This document shows, piece after piece, positions 38,194 through 46,040 of a stretch of 64,000 bases of DNA (its first letter is position 1; the number at the start of each line of letters is the position of its first letter). The position numbers and the translations under genes are program-made. Source of the DNA: an uncultured Christensenella sp. (GTDB taxonomy: Bacteria; Bacillota; Clostridia; Christensenellales; Borkfalkiaceae); NCBI GenBank assembly GCA_910576655.1, contig CAJTJC010000007.1, forward strand, positions 30,294-94,293, in the 5' to 3' direction. Below the pieces are notes generated by a model, which saw nothing but the letters and a program-made list of their open reading frames with translations, did no database searches and was not told where the DNA came from.

Positions 38194-39357
38194 CTACTTT
38201 CTTGCTTTGGGGTCCATCGCGTCGCGCAGTCCGTCGCCGACGAAGTTGAACCCGAGTACGGCTATTACGATTAGAATACCCGCGGGCAGCCACACGAAGG
38301 GATAGTTTTGCAACACGCCTTCCTTGTTGACGAGGGAAATCATAGTTCCCCACGCCGCGTGCGGAAGCTGAACGCCCAGTCCCAGATAGCTGAGGGTCGA
38401 TTCGTAAAGAATTACGCTGCCGAGCCCTAAGGTCATCGAAACGATTAGCTGGGGCATTACGTTGGGTATCAGGTGCTTTGCTATTCTTCGCCAGGTGGGC
38501 AGGCCCATAACCTCGGTCGCGGTGATAAATTCCTGCTCTCTCAGCGACAGTATCTGTCCGCGCACCAGTCGGGCGACTCCGCTCCAACTGAACACGGTGA
38601 TAATAACCATAAGCACGTAAATCTGGTCCTCGGGGCGGATAGAGCCCTTTTCAATCCAGCCGTCTATTATTGCCGAGGCAATAAGAAGTATGGGCAGCGT
38701 CGGTATACAGTTGAATATATCGACTATTCGCATTATAATGCTGTCTACCCAGCCGCCGAAGTAGCCCGCAAGCCCGCCGAGCAGCACGCCTATCAGCGTT
38801 TCTAGTATGACGACTATAAAGCCAATCATAAGCGATATTCTGCCGCCGTACATAAGTCGCGTAAATACGTCCATGCCCTTGTCGTCGGTGCCGAAAAGGT
38901 GTTCGCCGCCGGGGGGCGCGTACATATTTATGCCCCTGTCGTATTCGTAGACCTCTTCTATTACAGTGCCGTCTTCGAGCACTATCGTCTGCGTAGAAGT
39001 AACCATACCGTTGGTGTCTATCTCGCCCTCGCCCCATCTGTTGTAGACTACGGGGCCCATATACGAGAACAGGAACAGCGCCACTATCATTACCAGTCCT
39101 ACAATCGAAAGCCGCGAGCGGAAGAACCTGCGCGTCACAAGCCGCAGCGGGCTCATTTCCTTGTAGGTGTCGTGCATTTCCGCCTGCGCGGCGGCTATCT
39201 CTTCCTGCGTCATTTCGGGCTCGGCAGGCTTAACCGCCTGAACCGATTTGGCTTTTTTTGCAGGCTTTTTCATTATCGGAACAAGCTGCTCTTCTATCTT
39301 GGATACAATCTCCGCGTTGCAGGTTTCTGACAATTCGTTATTAAGTTCTTCAGACAT
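38194..39357 (-). CDS. oppC: oligopeptide ABC transporter permease OppC/DppC
   Basis: Inner permease subunit, 387 residues. A long cytoplasmic N-terminus (about 95 residues, Lys/Glu-rich) is followed by one helix, an extracellular segment (HLFGTDDKGMDVFTRLMYGG, the family signature) and five more helices. The EAA loop ATEVMGLPTWRRIAKHLIPN contacts the ATPases. Clear SD AAGGAG. Longer than typical OppC (about 300) because of the N-terminal part and an insert around YEYDRGINMYAPPGG. Confidence 0.92.
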   Translation of the reverse strand: MSEELNNELSETCNAEIVSKIEEQLVPIMKKPAKKAKSVQAVKPAEPEMTQEEIAAAQAEMHDTYKEMSPLRLVTRRFFRSRLSIVGLVMIVALFLFSYMGPVVYNRWGEGEIDTNGMVTSTQTIVLEDGTVIEEVYEYDRGINMYAPPGGEHLFGTDDKGMDVFTRLMYGGRISLMIGFIVVILETLIGVLLGGLAGYFGGWVDSIIMRIVDIFNCIPTLPILLIASAIIDGWIEKGSIRPEDQIYVLMVIITVFSWSGVARLVRGQILSLREQEFITATEVMGLPTWRRIAKHLIPNVMPQLIVSMTLGLGSVILYESTLSYLGLGVQLPHAAWGTMISLVNKEGVLQNYPFVWLPAGILIVIAVLGFNFVGDGLRDAMDPKARK

Positions 39358-39367
39358 ATCCTTCTCC

Positions 39368-40375
39368 TTATTTCGCCAGCTTGACGCGGGGGTCGACTAT
39401 CGAATACATAATATCCGACAGCAGCGTGCCTATTACGGTAAGCACCGCAAGGAACATATTGTAGCCCATTATAAACGGTATGTCGCCTTCTCTCAGCGCG
39501 GTATAGGCGAGGTTGCCTATGCCTGGGATACCGAACACCTGCTCGGTTATAAGCATACCGCCGAAAAGTCCGGGGAGTATGCCCGCAAGCAGCGTTGCAA
39601 GGGGTATAAGCGTATTTCTGAACGCGTGCTTGTATATGACGTTTCTCTCGCCGAGGCCCTTTGCGCGCGCGGTGCGGATATAGTCGGAATTGAGCACCTC
39701 CAACATATTCGTACGCGTATAGCGCATAAGCCCGCCGAGCGAGAGTATGACGCTTACGAGTATGGGCATTATGAGGTGCACCGACATATCGCCGAATTTT
39801 TCCATTGCGCCCGCAAACGTATCCTCGTAAATTTTACCGCCGTAAACGAGTCCGTTGGCGGGCAGCCAGCCGAGGTCGACCGCGAACAGCTTTATACATA
39901 TAGCCGCGAAAAAGTACGTGGGCAGCGAAAGCCCTATCATAGTCAGCACGGTTACCGTATAGTCTCTTGCCGAGTACTGGTGCGTCGCACTGGTTATGCC
40001 GAGGGGAATTGCGATTAAAAACTGCAATACGGTTGCGAACAGCGCTATGCCGAACGAAATCCACATATTTTCCGCAATTACAACGCCAACGGGTCTTTCG
40101 TACTTGAACGACTCGCCGAGGTTGCCCTGTAACATGTTGCCCAACCAGCCGAAGTAGCCCTTTATAATTCCGCCGAACGAGTTATCCGCTATACCGTAAA
40201 TTCTCTTGAATTCCTCGATACGCTCGGCAACGGCGCCGTTGGTGCTTGCCTGCTCGCCGTATTTAATGTCTATGTAGTCGGTGGGCATACATCTTACCAG
40301 CGAATAAATTATCAGCGATACGCCGAAAAGAATTAGCACCGAAATCAATAATCTTTTAACTATATATTTAAGCAT
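39368..40375 (-). CDS. oppB: oligopeptide ABC transporter permease OppB/DppB
   Basis: Permease partner of OppC. The 335 residues start MLKYIVKRLLISVLILFGVSL, the family N-terminus. They contain an EAA-type loop (ARAKGLGERNVIYKHAFRNTL) and the GIGNLAYTAL end signature. I chose the ATG at 40373-40375; no good SD precedes it. A strong 14-bp hairpin (40387-40417) lies directly upstream, so entry of ribosomes may depend on coupling or on hairpin opening. Confidence 0.92.
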   Translation of the reverse strand: MLKYIVKRLLISVLILFGVSLIIYSLVRCMPTDYIDIKYGEQASTNGAVAERIEEFKRIYGIADNSFGGIIKGYFGWLGNMLQGNLGESFKYERPVGVVIAENMWISFGIALFATVLQFLIAIPLGITSATHQYSARDYTVTVLTMIGLSLPTYFFAAICIKLFAVDLGWLPANGLVYGGKIYEDTFAGAMEKFGDMSVHLIMPILVSVILSLGGLMRYTRTNMLEVLNSDYIRTARAKGLGERNVIYKHAFRNTLIPLATLLAGILPGLFGGMLITEQVFGIPGIGNLAYTALREGDIPFIMGYNMFLAVLTVIGTLLSDIMYSIVDPRVKLAK

Positions 40376-40386
40376 TGCGTTATTTT

Positions 40387-40417
40387 TTGCGCGCCCGCAC
40401 CCCGTGCGGGCGCGCAA
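40387..40417. repeat. perfect 14-bp inverted repeat between oppA and oppB
   Basis: Arms TTGCGCGCCCGCAC and GTGCGGGCGCGCAA with a CCC loop. On the minus strand it follows the oppA stop and is followed by A-rich sequence rather than U's. A processing/stabiliser hairpin that lets oppA be expressed above the membrane subunits is the best reading. The arms resemble the terminator stem at 60883-60914. Confidence 0.7.
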
Positions 40418-40422
40418 CCTAT

Positions 40423-43074
40423 TTATTTAATTACGAGTGAAAGCTTGTGTATATCCGACGTCAGTCCCTTGAACGCGCTTCTGCCGTCTTCGGGGGTGAA
40501 CGTACTCGTATCTATCTTGTTGGCGTTGTACGCGAACAGGTCGTCGCGCTGATACATGGGAAGCTCTATCGCAAGCTCCATTACGAGGTCTAACGCCCTT
40601 TCGTAAAGAAGAGCACGCGTGCCGCCGGGCTTGTTGTCGTTGGATTTTCTCGCGGCGTCGATGTAGTCGCGCAGCTCTGAAACCAGTCTGTATTCCTCGT
40701 CGTAGCGTCCGCCCGCGTTATTGATTATCGCGGGGTAACCCCAGTTGAGAACGGAGGTCGCCTTGGAATCCATGTGGTAAACCTGATACATATCGGGGTC
40801 TATCGTCGAGCCCCACGCAGCCGCCCATACCGCGAGCGAACCCGTCGAAAGCTTGGAAAGCGCCGCGTTGTCGGTCTTGGTTATAATCTGGAAGCCGCCG
40901 ACCTTATTGGTGAGGAACTGTCCCGCCTGATACATTGCCGTGAACGCGGGGTGGTCGTTTTCCTGACCCGCAATCGTGAACGTGTATTTCAGCGTGCTCG
41001 TTCCCTTGAAGTAGATACCGCTTGAATTGAGCTTGTATCCGCCCAAATCCTCGACGAGGTATTTGATAAATTCAATCTGCTCCTCTTCCTTCATTACGTA
41101 GCCCGCCTTGAAGCCCTTCATTGTAACGAAATCTCTGTAATCCGCGCCAACCTTTGAAAGGTCCTGAGGCACGGGCGCGCCGACGTACGGATAATAAGCA
41201 AGCGCGCTCTTGGGATATGCCCAGCTTGAAAGCGACATCGAGCGGTAAATGGGTTTAGCCGTACCGTCGTAGTACCTTACCGAAAGCGAGGGGTCTATGC
41301 TGTGCATAATCGCGCGGCGAACGTAAATCGAGGGCACCTTGGAGGCGTTTACGCCTACGTAGCCGTAGCCCGCCGTCTGTACGTTGGAATATCCCATTCC
41401 CTTGTTTTCAAGCCCCTTGAGCTGGTTGATTATTTCCGTCTTTGCGTTGGGCTCTGCAAAGTCGATATCGCCCGTCTGCAACGAGTTCATAATCTGGTTA
41501 GAGCTTACTACCTTGTAGTTGATGTGCTTTATAAGCGGCTCACCCATTACGAAATAGGGGTTGCTATGGAAGTACATTACGTTGTTTTCGAGGAATTCAC
41601 CGCTCTGCACGTCCTTGGTCTTGCCCGTTGACGAGCTTGCCATATAGGGTCCCGCGCCGACGGGAACGCCGATTTTATTGGGGTCCTTTATTACGTCGGT
41701 CATAAAGTCGCCGTTGCTGTAATCTACGCCGAAATGCTCTTCGTAGTCGAATTTTGCAATTTCCTCAGCACTCGAATAGTAGTACATGGGCGCAACGCCG
41801 AACGAGAAGTTCCAGATAGCCTTCGGGTCGACGTCGTTAATCGTGACCTTCAAAACCTCGTTGCCCTCGGTAACCTGCGAGTTTTTGTCGTCGCTGTACT
41901 TGGGTACGCCGTACTGCACGTTGTTTACCGTCACGGGCTTCGTTCTGTTAACGAACTCGATGCCCTTGATGTTCTTGTACTTCTGGGGGTGGGTCTGGAA
42001 ATACTCTTTCTTTGCGTCGACCGCAATCTCTAAGGCGAGGTTGGTTGCCGTAGCCCAGTAATTTATTACCTCGTCCGCCTTCATGGGTATCTGGTCGTCG
42101 GTAACGGTGGCAATCGCCTGCTCGCGCGACCAGGACTTTAACTCGGAAACGTCGTTGGTAAACGCGGATATAAGCTTGCCGTTGCCGCCGTTCTCTTTCT
42201 TATCCCAGGTTATGTAGCCCGCGTTGTATAAGAACACCTCTACGTCGGTGGTAAACAAATCTTTTACAACCTGACCCTTGTCGTTGGTGAACATAACGTC
42301 CTTGTAGGTATCCTTCGCGTTATTGTAGTCCGATTCAAGCTCTTCGCCGAAAAGCCTTACCGCCCTGTCGTAGTCGGCGACTATATTTTTATAGGCGTCG
42401 CCCGTGGACTTGTACTCGTCGAGATAGCCCCTCATTTTTTCCGAAGTCATGGTAGCTTCGTCTTTGTGTTCCTTTTTGATGTTCTGAAGCGCTTCGGTAA
42501 GCACGTCTATGCGGTTGCCCGCCTCGTCGGTGAACTGCTGCTCGAACGCGTCCTGTTCTTTTTCGGTTTCAGCCTGCGTTCTGTATTCCTTCAAGCCGAC
42601 GATGTCGGTAGAGTACATCGTGCTCGAACCGGTGTACGCGGGGTCGAGGTAAACGTACATATTGAAAAGAACGTCCTTAATGGTAAGATAGCTTCCGTCG
42701 GAGAAGCGCACGTTGTTTTTAAGCACGAAATAGTATTCCGTCTTCTGGTCCACCTCAGCAATGCCGATGGTCTTTGTTTCGAAATCCTTTGCGATAACCG
42801 CCTCGTCGTCGCCCCAGACGGGCTGTCCGTCCTTGTCGTTGCCTATCATGCCTATCTGCGTCATACCTACCGCGTTGGCGTCCATTGCCGAAGTCGAATA
42901 GAAAGGATTGAAAACCTTGTCGAATTCCTGCGAGGAAAATACGAGAACGTCCTTGTCGTTGTCGTACGCCTTGCGTTTATCGGCGCCGCAGCCCGCCGCG
43001 CCGAACGCGGTCGCCGTTGCCGCAACCGCGGTAACCGACAGCGTCAACGCCTTTTTAACAAATTTCTTATTCAT
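40423..43074 (-). CDS. oppA: oligopeptide-binding lipoprotein, enlarged (883 aa)
   Basis: Substrate-binding protein (SBP_bac_5) of the peptide importer, lipobox GAAGC (Cys29). Family features include the N-terminal DKDVLVFSSQEFDKVFNPFYSTSA, VRFSDGSYLTIKDVLFNMYV, KDPNKIGVPVGAGPY and the late NDHPAFTAMYQAGQFL region. Usual members are about 540 residues. Here about 240 extra residues, rich in charged helix, are inserted between the first lobe strand near residue 190 and the VTINDVDPKAIWNFSF region. Start at the ATG at 43072-43074 with AAGGAG. It faces the protease-rich locus, so proteolysis products are the likely ligands. Confidence 0.9.
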   Translation of the reverse strand: MNKKFVKKALTLSVTAVAATATAFGAAGCGADKRKAYDNDKDVLVFSSQEFDKVFNPFYSTSAMDANAVGMTQIGMIGNDKDGQPVWGDDEAVIAKDFETKTIGIAEVDQKTEYYFVLKNNVRFSDGSYLTIKDVLFNMYVYLDPAYTGSSTMYSTDIVGLKEYRTQAETEKEQDAFEQQFTDEAGNRIDVLTEALQNIKKEHKDEATMTSEKMRGYLDEYKSTGDAYKNIVADYDRAVRLFGEELESDYNNAKDTYKDVMFTNDKGQVVKDLFTTDVEVFLYNAGYITWDKKENGGNGKLISAFTNDVSELKSWSREQAIATVTDDQIPMKADEVINYWATATNLALEIAVDAKKEYFQTHPQKYKNIKGIEFVNRTKPVTVNNVQYGVPKYSDDKNSQVTEGNEVLKVTINDVDPKAIWNFSFGVAPMYYYSSAEEIAKFDYEEHFGVDYSNGDFMTDVIKDPNKIGVPVGAGPYMASSSTGKTKDVQSGEFLENNVMYFHSNPYFVMGEPLIKHINYKVVSSNQIMNSLQTGDIDFAEPNAKTEIINQLKGLENKGMGYSNVQTAGYGYVGVNASKVPSIYVRRAIMHSIDPSLSVRYYDGTAKPIYRSMSLSSWAYPKSALAYYPYVGAPVPQDLSKVGADYRDFVTMKGFKAGYVMKEEEQIEFIKYLVEDLGGYKLNSSGIYFKGTSTLKYTFTIAGQENDHPAFTAMYQAGQFLTNKVGGFQIITKTDNAALSKLSTGSLAVWAAAWGSTIDPDMYQVYHMDSKATSVLNWGYPAIINNAGGRYDEEYRLVSELRDYIDAARKSNDNKPGGTRALLYERALDLVMELAIELPMYQRDDLFAYNANKIDTSTFTPEDGRSAFKGLTSDIHKLSLVIK

Positions 43075-43121
43075 AGCTTGATGCTCCTTAAAATGTTTTT
43101 CTATGCTTGTTAATGTTTGTT

Positions 43122-43168
43122 CGTACAGCCGTGTAGCGGCTGTACGCCCCTTTTGGTATAGCAAAAGG
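43122..43168. repeat. two adjacent hairpins in the leader of oppA
   Basis: A perfect 10-bp stem CGTACAGCCG/CGGCTGTACG (43122-43131 and 43137-43146, 5-nt loop). Next to it is a 7-bp stem CCTTTTG/CAAAAGG (43149-43155 and 43162-43168). They fill the 101-bp gap between the 390-residue lipoprotein and oppA. Neither is followed by a U-tract on the minus strand. The first looks like a mobile-palindrome (REP-like) unit. Confidence 0.6.
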
Positions 43169-43175
43169 AATTTTT

Positions 43176-44348
43176 TTATTTTTTTACAGTTACTTTGCCG
43201 AAGTCGCACCCCGTCTCGCTCGTGCCCTCGCTGACGAAAGTTCCTCTGTCGGTAACGTAGATTATCTGAGCGGTGGTTCTGTCCGTTGCCCCGAACGTCC
43301 CCGCAACGCTCACGTTTTCAAACGTGCTGTTCTTCGCGCTGACCGCAAGCGGCGCAACGTAAATTTTATCTATGTCGGAAAGGAAGGTATCCACCGTCAC
43401 CGTCATATTCTCGAACGAAACGTCCTTTACCGTCACGTTCTCGGCGTTTCCGAATAGCGCCACGCAAAGCGCCTTCTTCTTCTCGTCCTCGAAATCGGGT
43501 ACGAGGTCGTATCTCGAATTGCCGTACTCTAAGGTGAAGTTGGAAACGGTATGTCCGTTGCCGATAAACGTCTTGCCGTTGAAGTTGGTAAAGCTTAGCG
43601 GTTTGCCCTCCATATCGATATCGGCAAGCAAATAGATATTTCTCGAACGCGCCGCTTTAAGCTGCGCCGCCGTTCTGACTATCGTATACGAGCCCTCGAT
43701 ATACTCGACGTAAAGCTTAACCGCCGTACTCTCTTCGCCGCCGGGGTGTCTCACGCTGTCGTCGAACGGAATTTTATGCTCGGGGTCGTAATAGACCGCT
43801 ATCGCGGTGTGCCCCTCGTATCCGTTCGCGTAGGTCAGCACGTCGTTCTGCCATACGTCGCCGAACGTGTTGCCCGCGTTGACCTTGTAGCTGTTCGCCA
43901 CCCGCTCGACCCCGTTTGCATCCGTATAGACGAAATCGAAGCTGTAAACTATCGGGGAATTCCACTTCGCGTACAGCGTCACCCCGTCGTCCGTCACGAC
44001 GTCGGTTTCGAAATTCCATCTGTCGGAATATTCCACCGCTTCGCCCTCGACCGTTTTCGTTCTGTACCAGCCGTCTAAGACGAAGCCCCCGTCGCGCGTT
44101 ACGCCGCCCTCTGAAAAGCTCTTGTCCTCGAGCGGAAGTATCCGTCTCGGCGCGCCGCCTTTAAACTCGTAATAGTGACTTACGCTGGTAGTGCTGTTGA
44201 GGTATTTGCCGCCCTCTAACTCGTAAACCACCTTCACCCTGTCGGCGTACTTGTCGTCGTAATCGATTTCATCGCCGCAGGCGGAAAGCGCCGCCGCTGC
44301 CGAAACCGTTAATATGCACGCCGTGCCGATTGCAAGTTTTTTAAACAT
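43176..44348 (-). CDS. lipoprotein with InlB-type and GLUG-like repeats (390 aa)
   Basis: Lipobox ALSAC (Cys24). One or two Listeria-Bacteroides (InlB B) repeats (FVLDGWYRTKTVEGEA ... GVTLYAKWNSP). A parallel-beta-helix/GLUG-like part follows: YLLADIDMEGKPLSF, FIGNGHTVSNFTLEY and NVTVKDVSFENMTV. First gene of the peptide-uptake/protease run, behind the promoter at 44382-44411. No SD of standard strength is seen. Probably a surface-exposed binding protein; ligand unknown. Confidence 0.72.
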   Translation of the reverse strand: MFKKLAIGTACILTVSAAAALSACGDEIDYDDKYADRVKVVYELEGGKYLNSTTSVSHYYEFKGGAPRRILPLEDKSFSEGGVTRDGGFVLDGWYRTKTVEGEAVEYSDRWNFETDVVTDDGVTLYAKWNSPIVYSFDFVYTDANGVERVANSYKVNAGNTFGDVWQNDVLTYANGYEGHTAIAVYYDPEHKIPFDDSVRHPGGEESTAVKLYVEYIEGSYTIVRTAAQLKAARSRNIYLLADIDMEGKPLSFTNFNGKTFIGNGHTVSNFTLEYGNSRYDLVPDFEDEKKKALCVALFGNAENVTVKDVSFENMTVTVDTFLSDIDKIYVAPLAVSAKNSTFENVSVAGTFGATDRTTAQIIYVTDRGTFVSEGTSETGCDFGKVTVKK

Positions 44349-44381
44349 TCATACACCACATTATAATAATAGTTATCATAC

Positions 44382-44411
44382 ATTATAGCATTGCAATCCG
44401 TTTCTTGTAAA
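44382..44411 (-). promoter_or_regulatory. promoter of the lipoprotein/opp/protease run
   Basis: Minus strand TTTACA (complement of 44406-44411), 18-bp spacer, TATAAT (complement of 44382-44387). Start predicted near 44375, giving a leader of about 27 nt. This is the only convincing promoter I see for the 13 minus-strand genes down to 12146. Confidence 0.65.
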
Positions 44412-44609
44412 CGATTTGCGCGCATTTTTATAAATTTCGTATAAAAATACATAAAAATTACTTTAACGGTTTTCATACTTGTTATAACCTCACAAAAACT
44501 GCCGTTTTTTTGCATTTTTTCGAGAAAAAAGGCAATTTTTACCTCAAAATTATATAAATTTTTTATACATTTATGCAAAAAATTACGTCGCAAATGCGTC
44601 GTTTTTTTA

Positions 44610-44638
44610 TTGATAAAACGCAATTTTTATGATATAAT
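44610..44638 (+). promoter_or_regulatory. promoter of the citrate/isocitrate operon
   Basis: TTGATA (44610-44615), 17-bp spacer, TATAAT (44633-44638). Start near 44645, leader of about 30 nt. Confidence 0.8.
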
Positions 44639-44674
44639 TTACCTGTAATTTAACAAATTTTACGGTGAAAAAAA

Positions 44675-46039
44675 ATGATAGAAATATCCGATAAAAGCAA
44701 CCTTTTAGAGCAGAAATCTTACAAATTTTCCTTGCAGGACGTTGCCGAACCCAACCTTTACAGGGACATTTACAATTACAGCGAAATACCCAAAATTCCC
44801 TTCAATCACAGGCGTTCGCCTATGAACATGCCCAAGGAAATCTGGATAACGGACACCACCATGCGCGACGGTCAGCAGTCCGTCGAGCCGTACACCGTCA
44901 AGCAGATTGTAGACCTTTACAAGCTTATTTCAAGGCTGGGCGGACCCAAGGGAATTATCCGCCAGACCGAGTTTTTTATCTACGGAAAAAAGGACAGAGA
45001 GGCCCTTGACAAGTGCCGCGAGCTGGGCTTGAAATTCCCCGAAATAACCGCGTGGATTAGGGCTACGAAAGAGGATTTCGCGCTGGTTAAGGAAATGAAA
45101 ATCAGGGAAACGGGCATACTCGTAAGCTGCTCCGACTACCACATTTTCAAAAAGCTGCACTCTACGCGCGGCAAGGTCATGCAGGATTATCTTGCAATAG
45201 TCAAGGCGGCTTTCGATAACGGAATTATTCCCCGCTGCCACTTCGAGGACATCACCCGCGCCGATTTCTACGGCTTCGTGGTGCCGTTTATAAACGAGCT
45301 GCACAAGCTTTCCGAGGAATACAAAATCCCCGTTAAAATACGCGCCTGCGACACTATGGGCTACGGCGTGCCCTATTCCGAGGTTGCGCTACCGCGCAGC
45401 GTCCCCGGTATAATTTACGGCATACAGGAATACGCCGACGTGGAAAGCGAAAACCTCGAATGGCACGGTCATAACGACTTTTACAAGGCGGTTACCAACG
45501 CGACGGCGGCGTGGCTGTACGGCGCGTGCGCGGTCAACTGCTCTCTTCTCGGCATAGGCGAGCGCACCGGCAATATTCCGCTCGAAGCAATGGTAATCGA
45601 GTACGCCTCGCTTAAAGGCACGCTCGACGGAATGGACCCCTCCGCCATTACGGAAATTTACGACTATTTCCGTAAGGAAATCGGCTACGACGTGCCGCCC
45701 ATGACGCCCTTCGTAGGGGCTAACTTCAATAAAACCCGCGCGGGCATTCACGCCGACGGGCTTATGAAGGACGAGGAAATTTACAATATTTTCGACACCG
45801 AAAAGATATTGAACCGCAAGGTCGACGTGACCGTTTCCAAAACCTCGGGACTTGCGGGAATAGCCTACTGGATTAATTCGCACTGCGGACTTCTTGGCAC
45901 CGACGGCGAGATAAGCAAGCACAGCGATATAGTGGCAAAAATAAAAAAATGGGTTGACGAACAGTACGAAAACGGTCGCCAGACCGCCATTTCCGACGGC
46001 GAGCTCGCCCAAAAATATTCGCAACTCAAAGAGGACTGA
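44675..46039 (+). CDS. Re-citrate synthase (2-isopropylmalate synthase-like)
   Basis: Condenses acetyl-CoA and oxaloacetate to citrate with Re-face stereochemistry, as described for Clostridium kluyveri and other anaerobes. The 454 residues belong to the DRE-TIM HMGL-like family. The N-terminal YRDIYNYSEIPKIPFNHR, TDTTMRDGQQSVEPYTVKQ, HFEDITRADFYGF and EWHGHNDFYKA (HxH metal ligands) match the Re-citrate synthase branch rather than LeuA, and there is no LeuA-type regulatory domain. The next two genes are aconitase and isocitrate dehydrogenase and no leucine genes are near, which supports this call. Only a weak SD (GGTG) is seen. Homocitrate synthase is the main alternative. Confidence 0.88.
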   Translation: MIEISDKSNLLEQKSYKFSLQDVAEPNLYRDIYNYSEIPKIPFNHRRSPMNMPKEIWITDTTMRDGQQSVEPYTVKQIVDLYKLISRLGGPKGIIRQTEFFIYGKKDREALDKCRELGLKFPEITAWIRATKEDFALVKEMKIRETGILVSCSDYHIFKKLHSTRGKVMQDYLAIVKAAFDNGIIPRCHFEDITRADFYGFVVPFINELHKLSEEYKIPVKIRACDTMGYGVPYSEVALPRSVPGIIYGIQEYADVESENLEWHGHNDFYKAVTNATAAWLYGACAVNCSLLGIGERTGNIPLEAMVIEYASLKGTLDGMDPSAITEIYDYFRKEIGYDVPPMTPFVGANFNKTRAGIHADGLMKDEEIYNIFDTEKILNRKVDVTVSKTSGLAGIAYWINSHCGLLGTDGEISKHSDIVAKIKKWVDEQYENGRQTAISDGELAQKYSQLKED

Positions 46040-46040
46040 T

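Larger units (their letters stand above)
44349..44674. other. AT-rich divergent intergenic region
   Basis: 326 bp without a gene, between the divergent lipoprotein/opp run and the citrate operon. It holds one promoter on each strand (listed separately) and many A- and T-tracts in the middle (44450-44570), which may bend DNA. No riboswitch, operator palindrome or small coding sequence that I could support. Confidence 0.7.

Noticed and set aside
43122..43168. Intrinsic terminator between the 390-residue lipoprotein gene and oppA
   Set aside because: Two stems exist, but neither is followed by U's on the transcribed strand, so I treat them as repeats/leader structure.
44675..46039. Annotation as 2-isopropylmalate synthase (leuA)
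   Set aside because: No C-terminal LeuA regulatory domain, no other leucine genes, and direct linkage to aconitase and isocitrate dehydrogenase.
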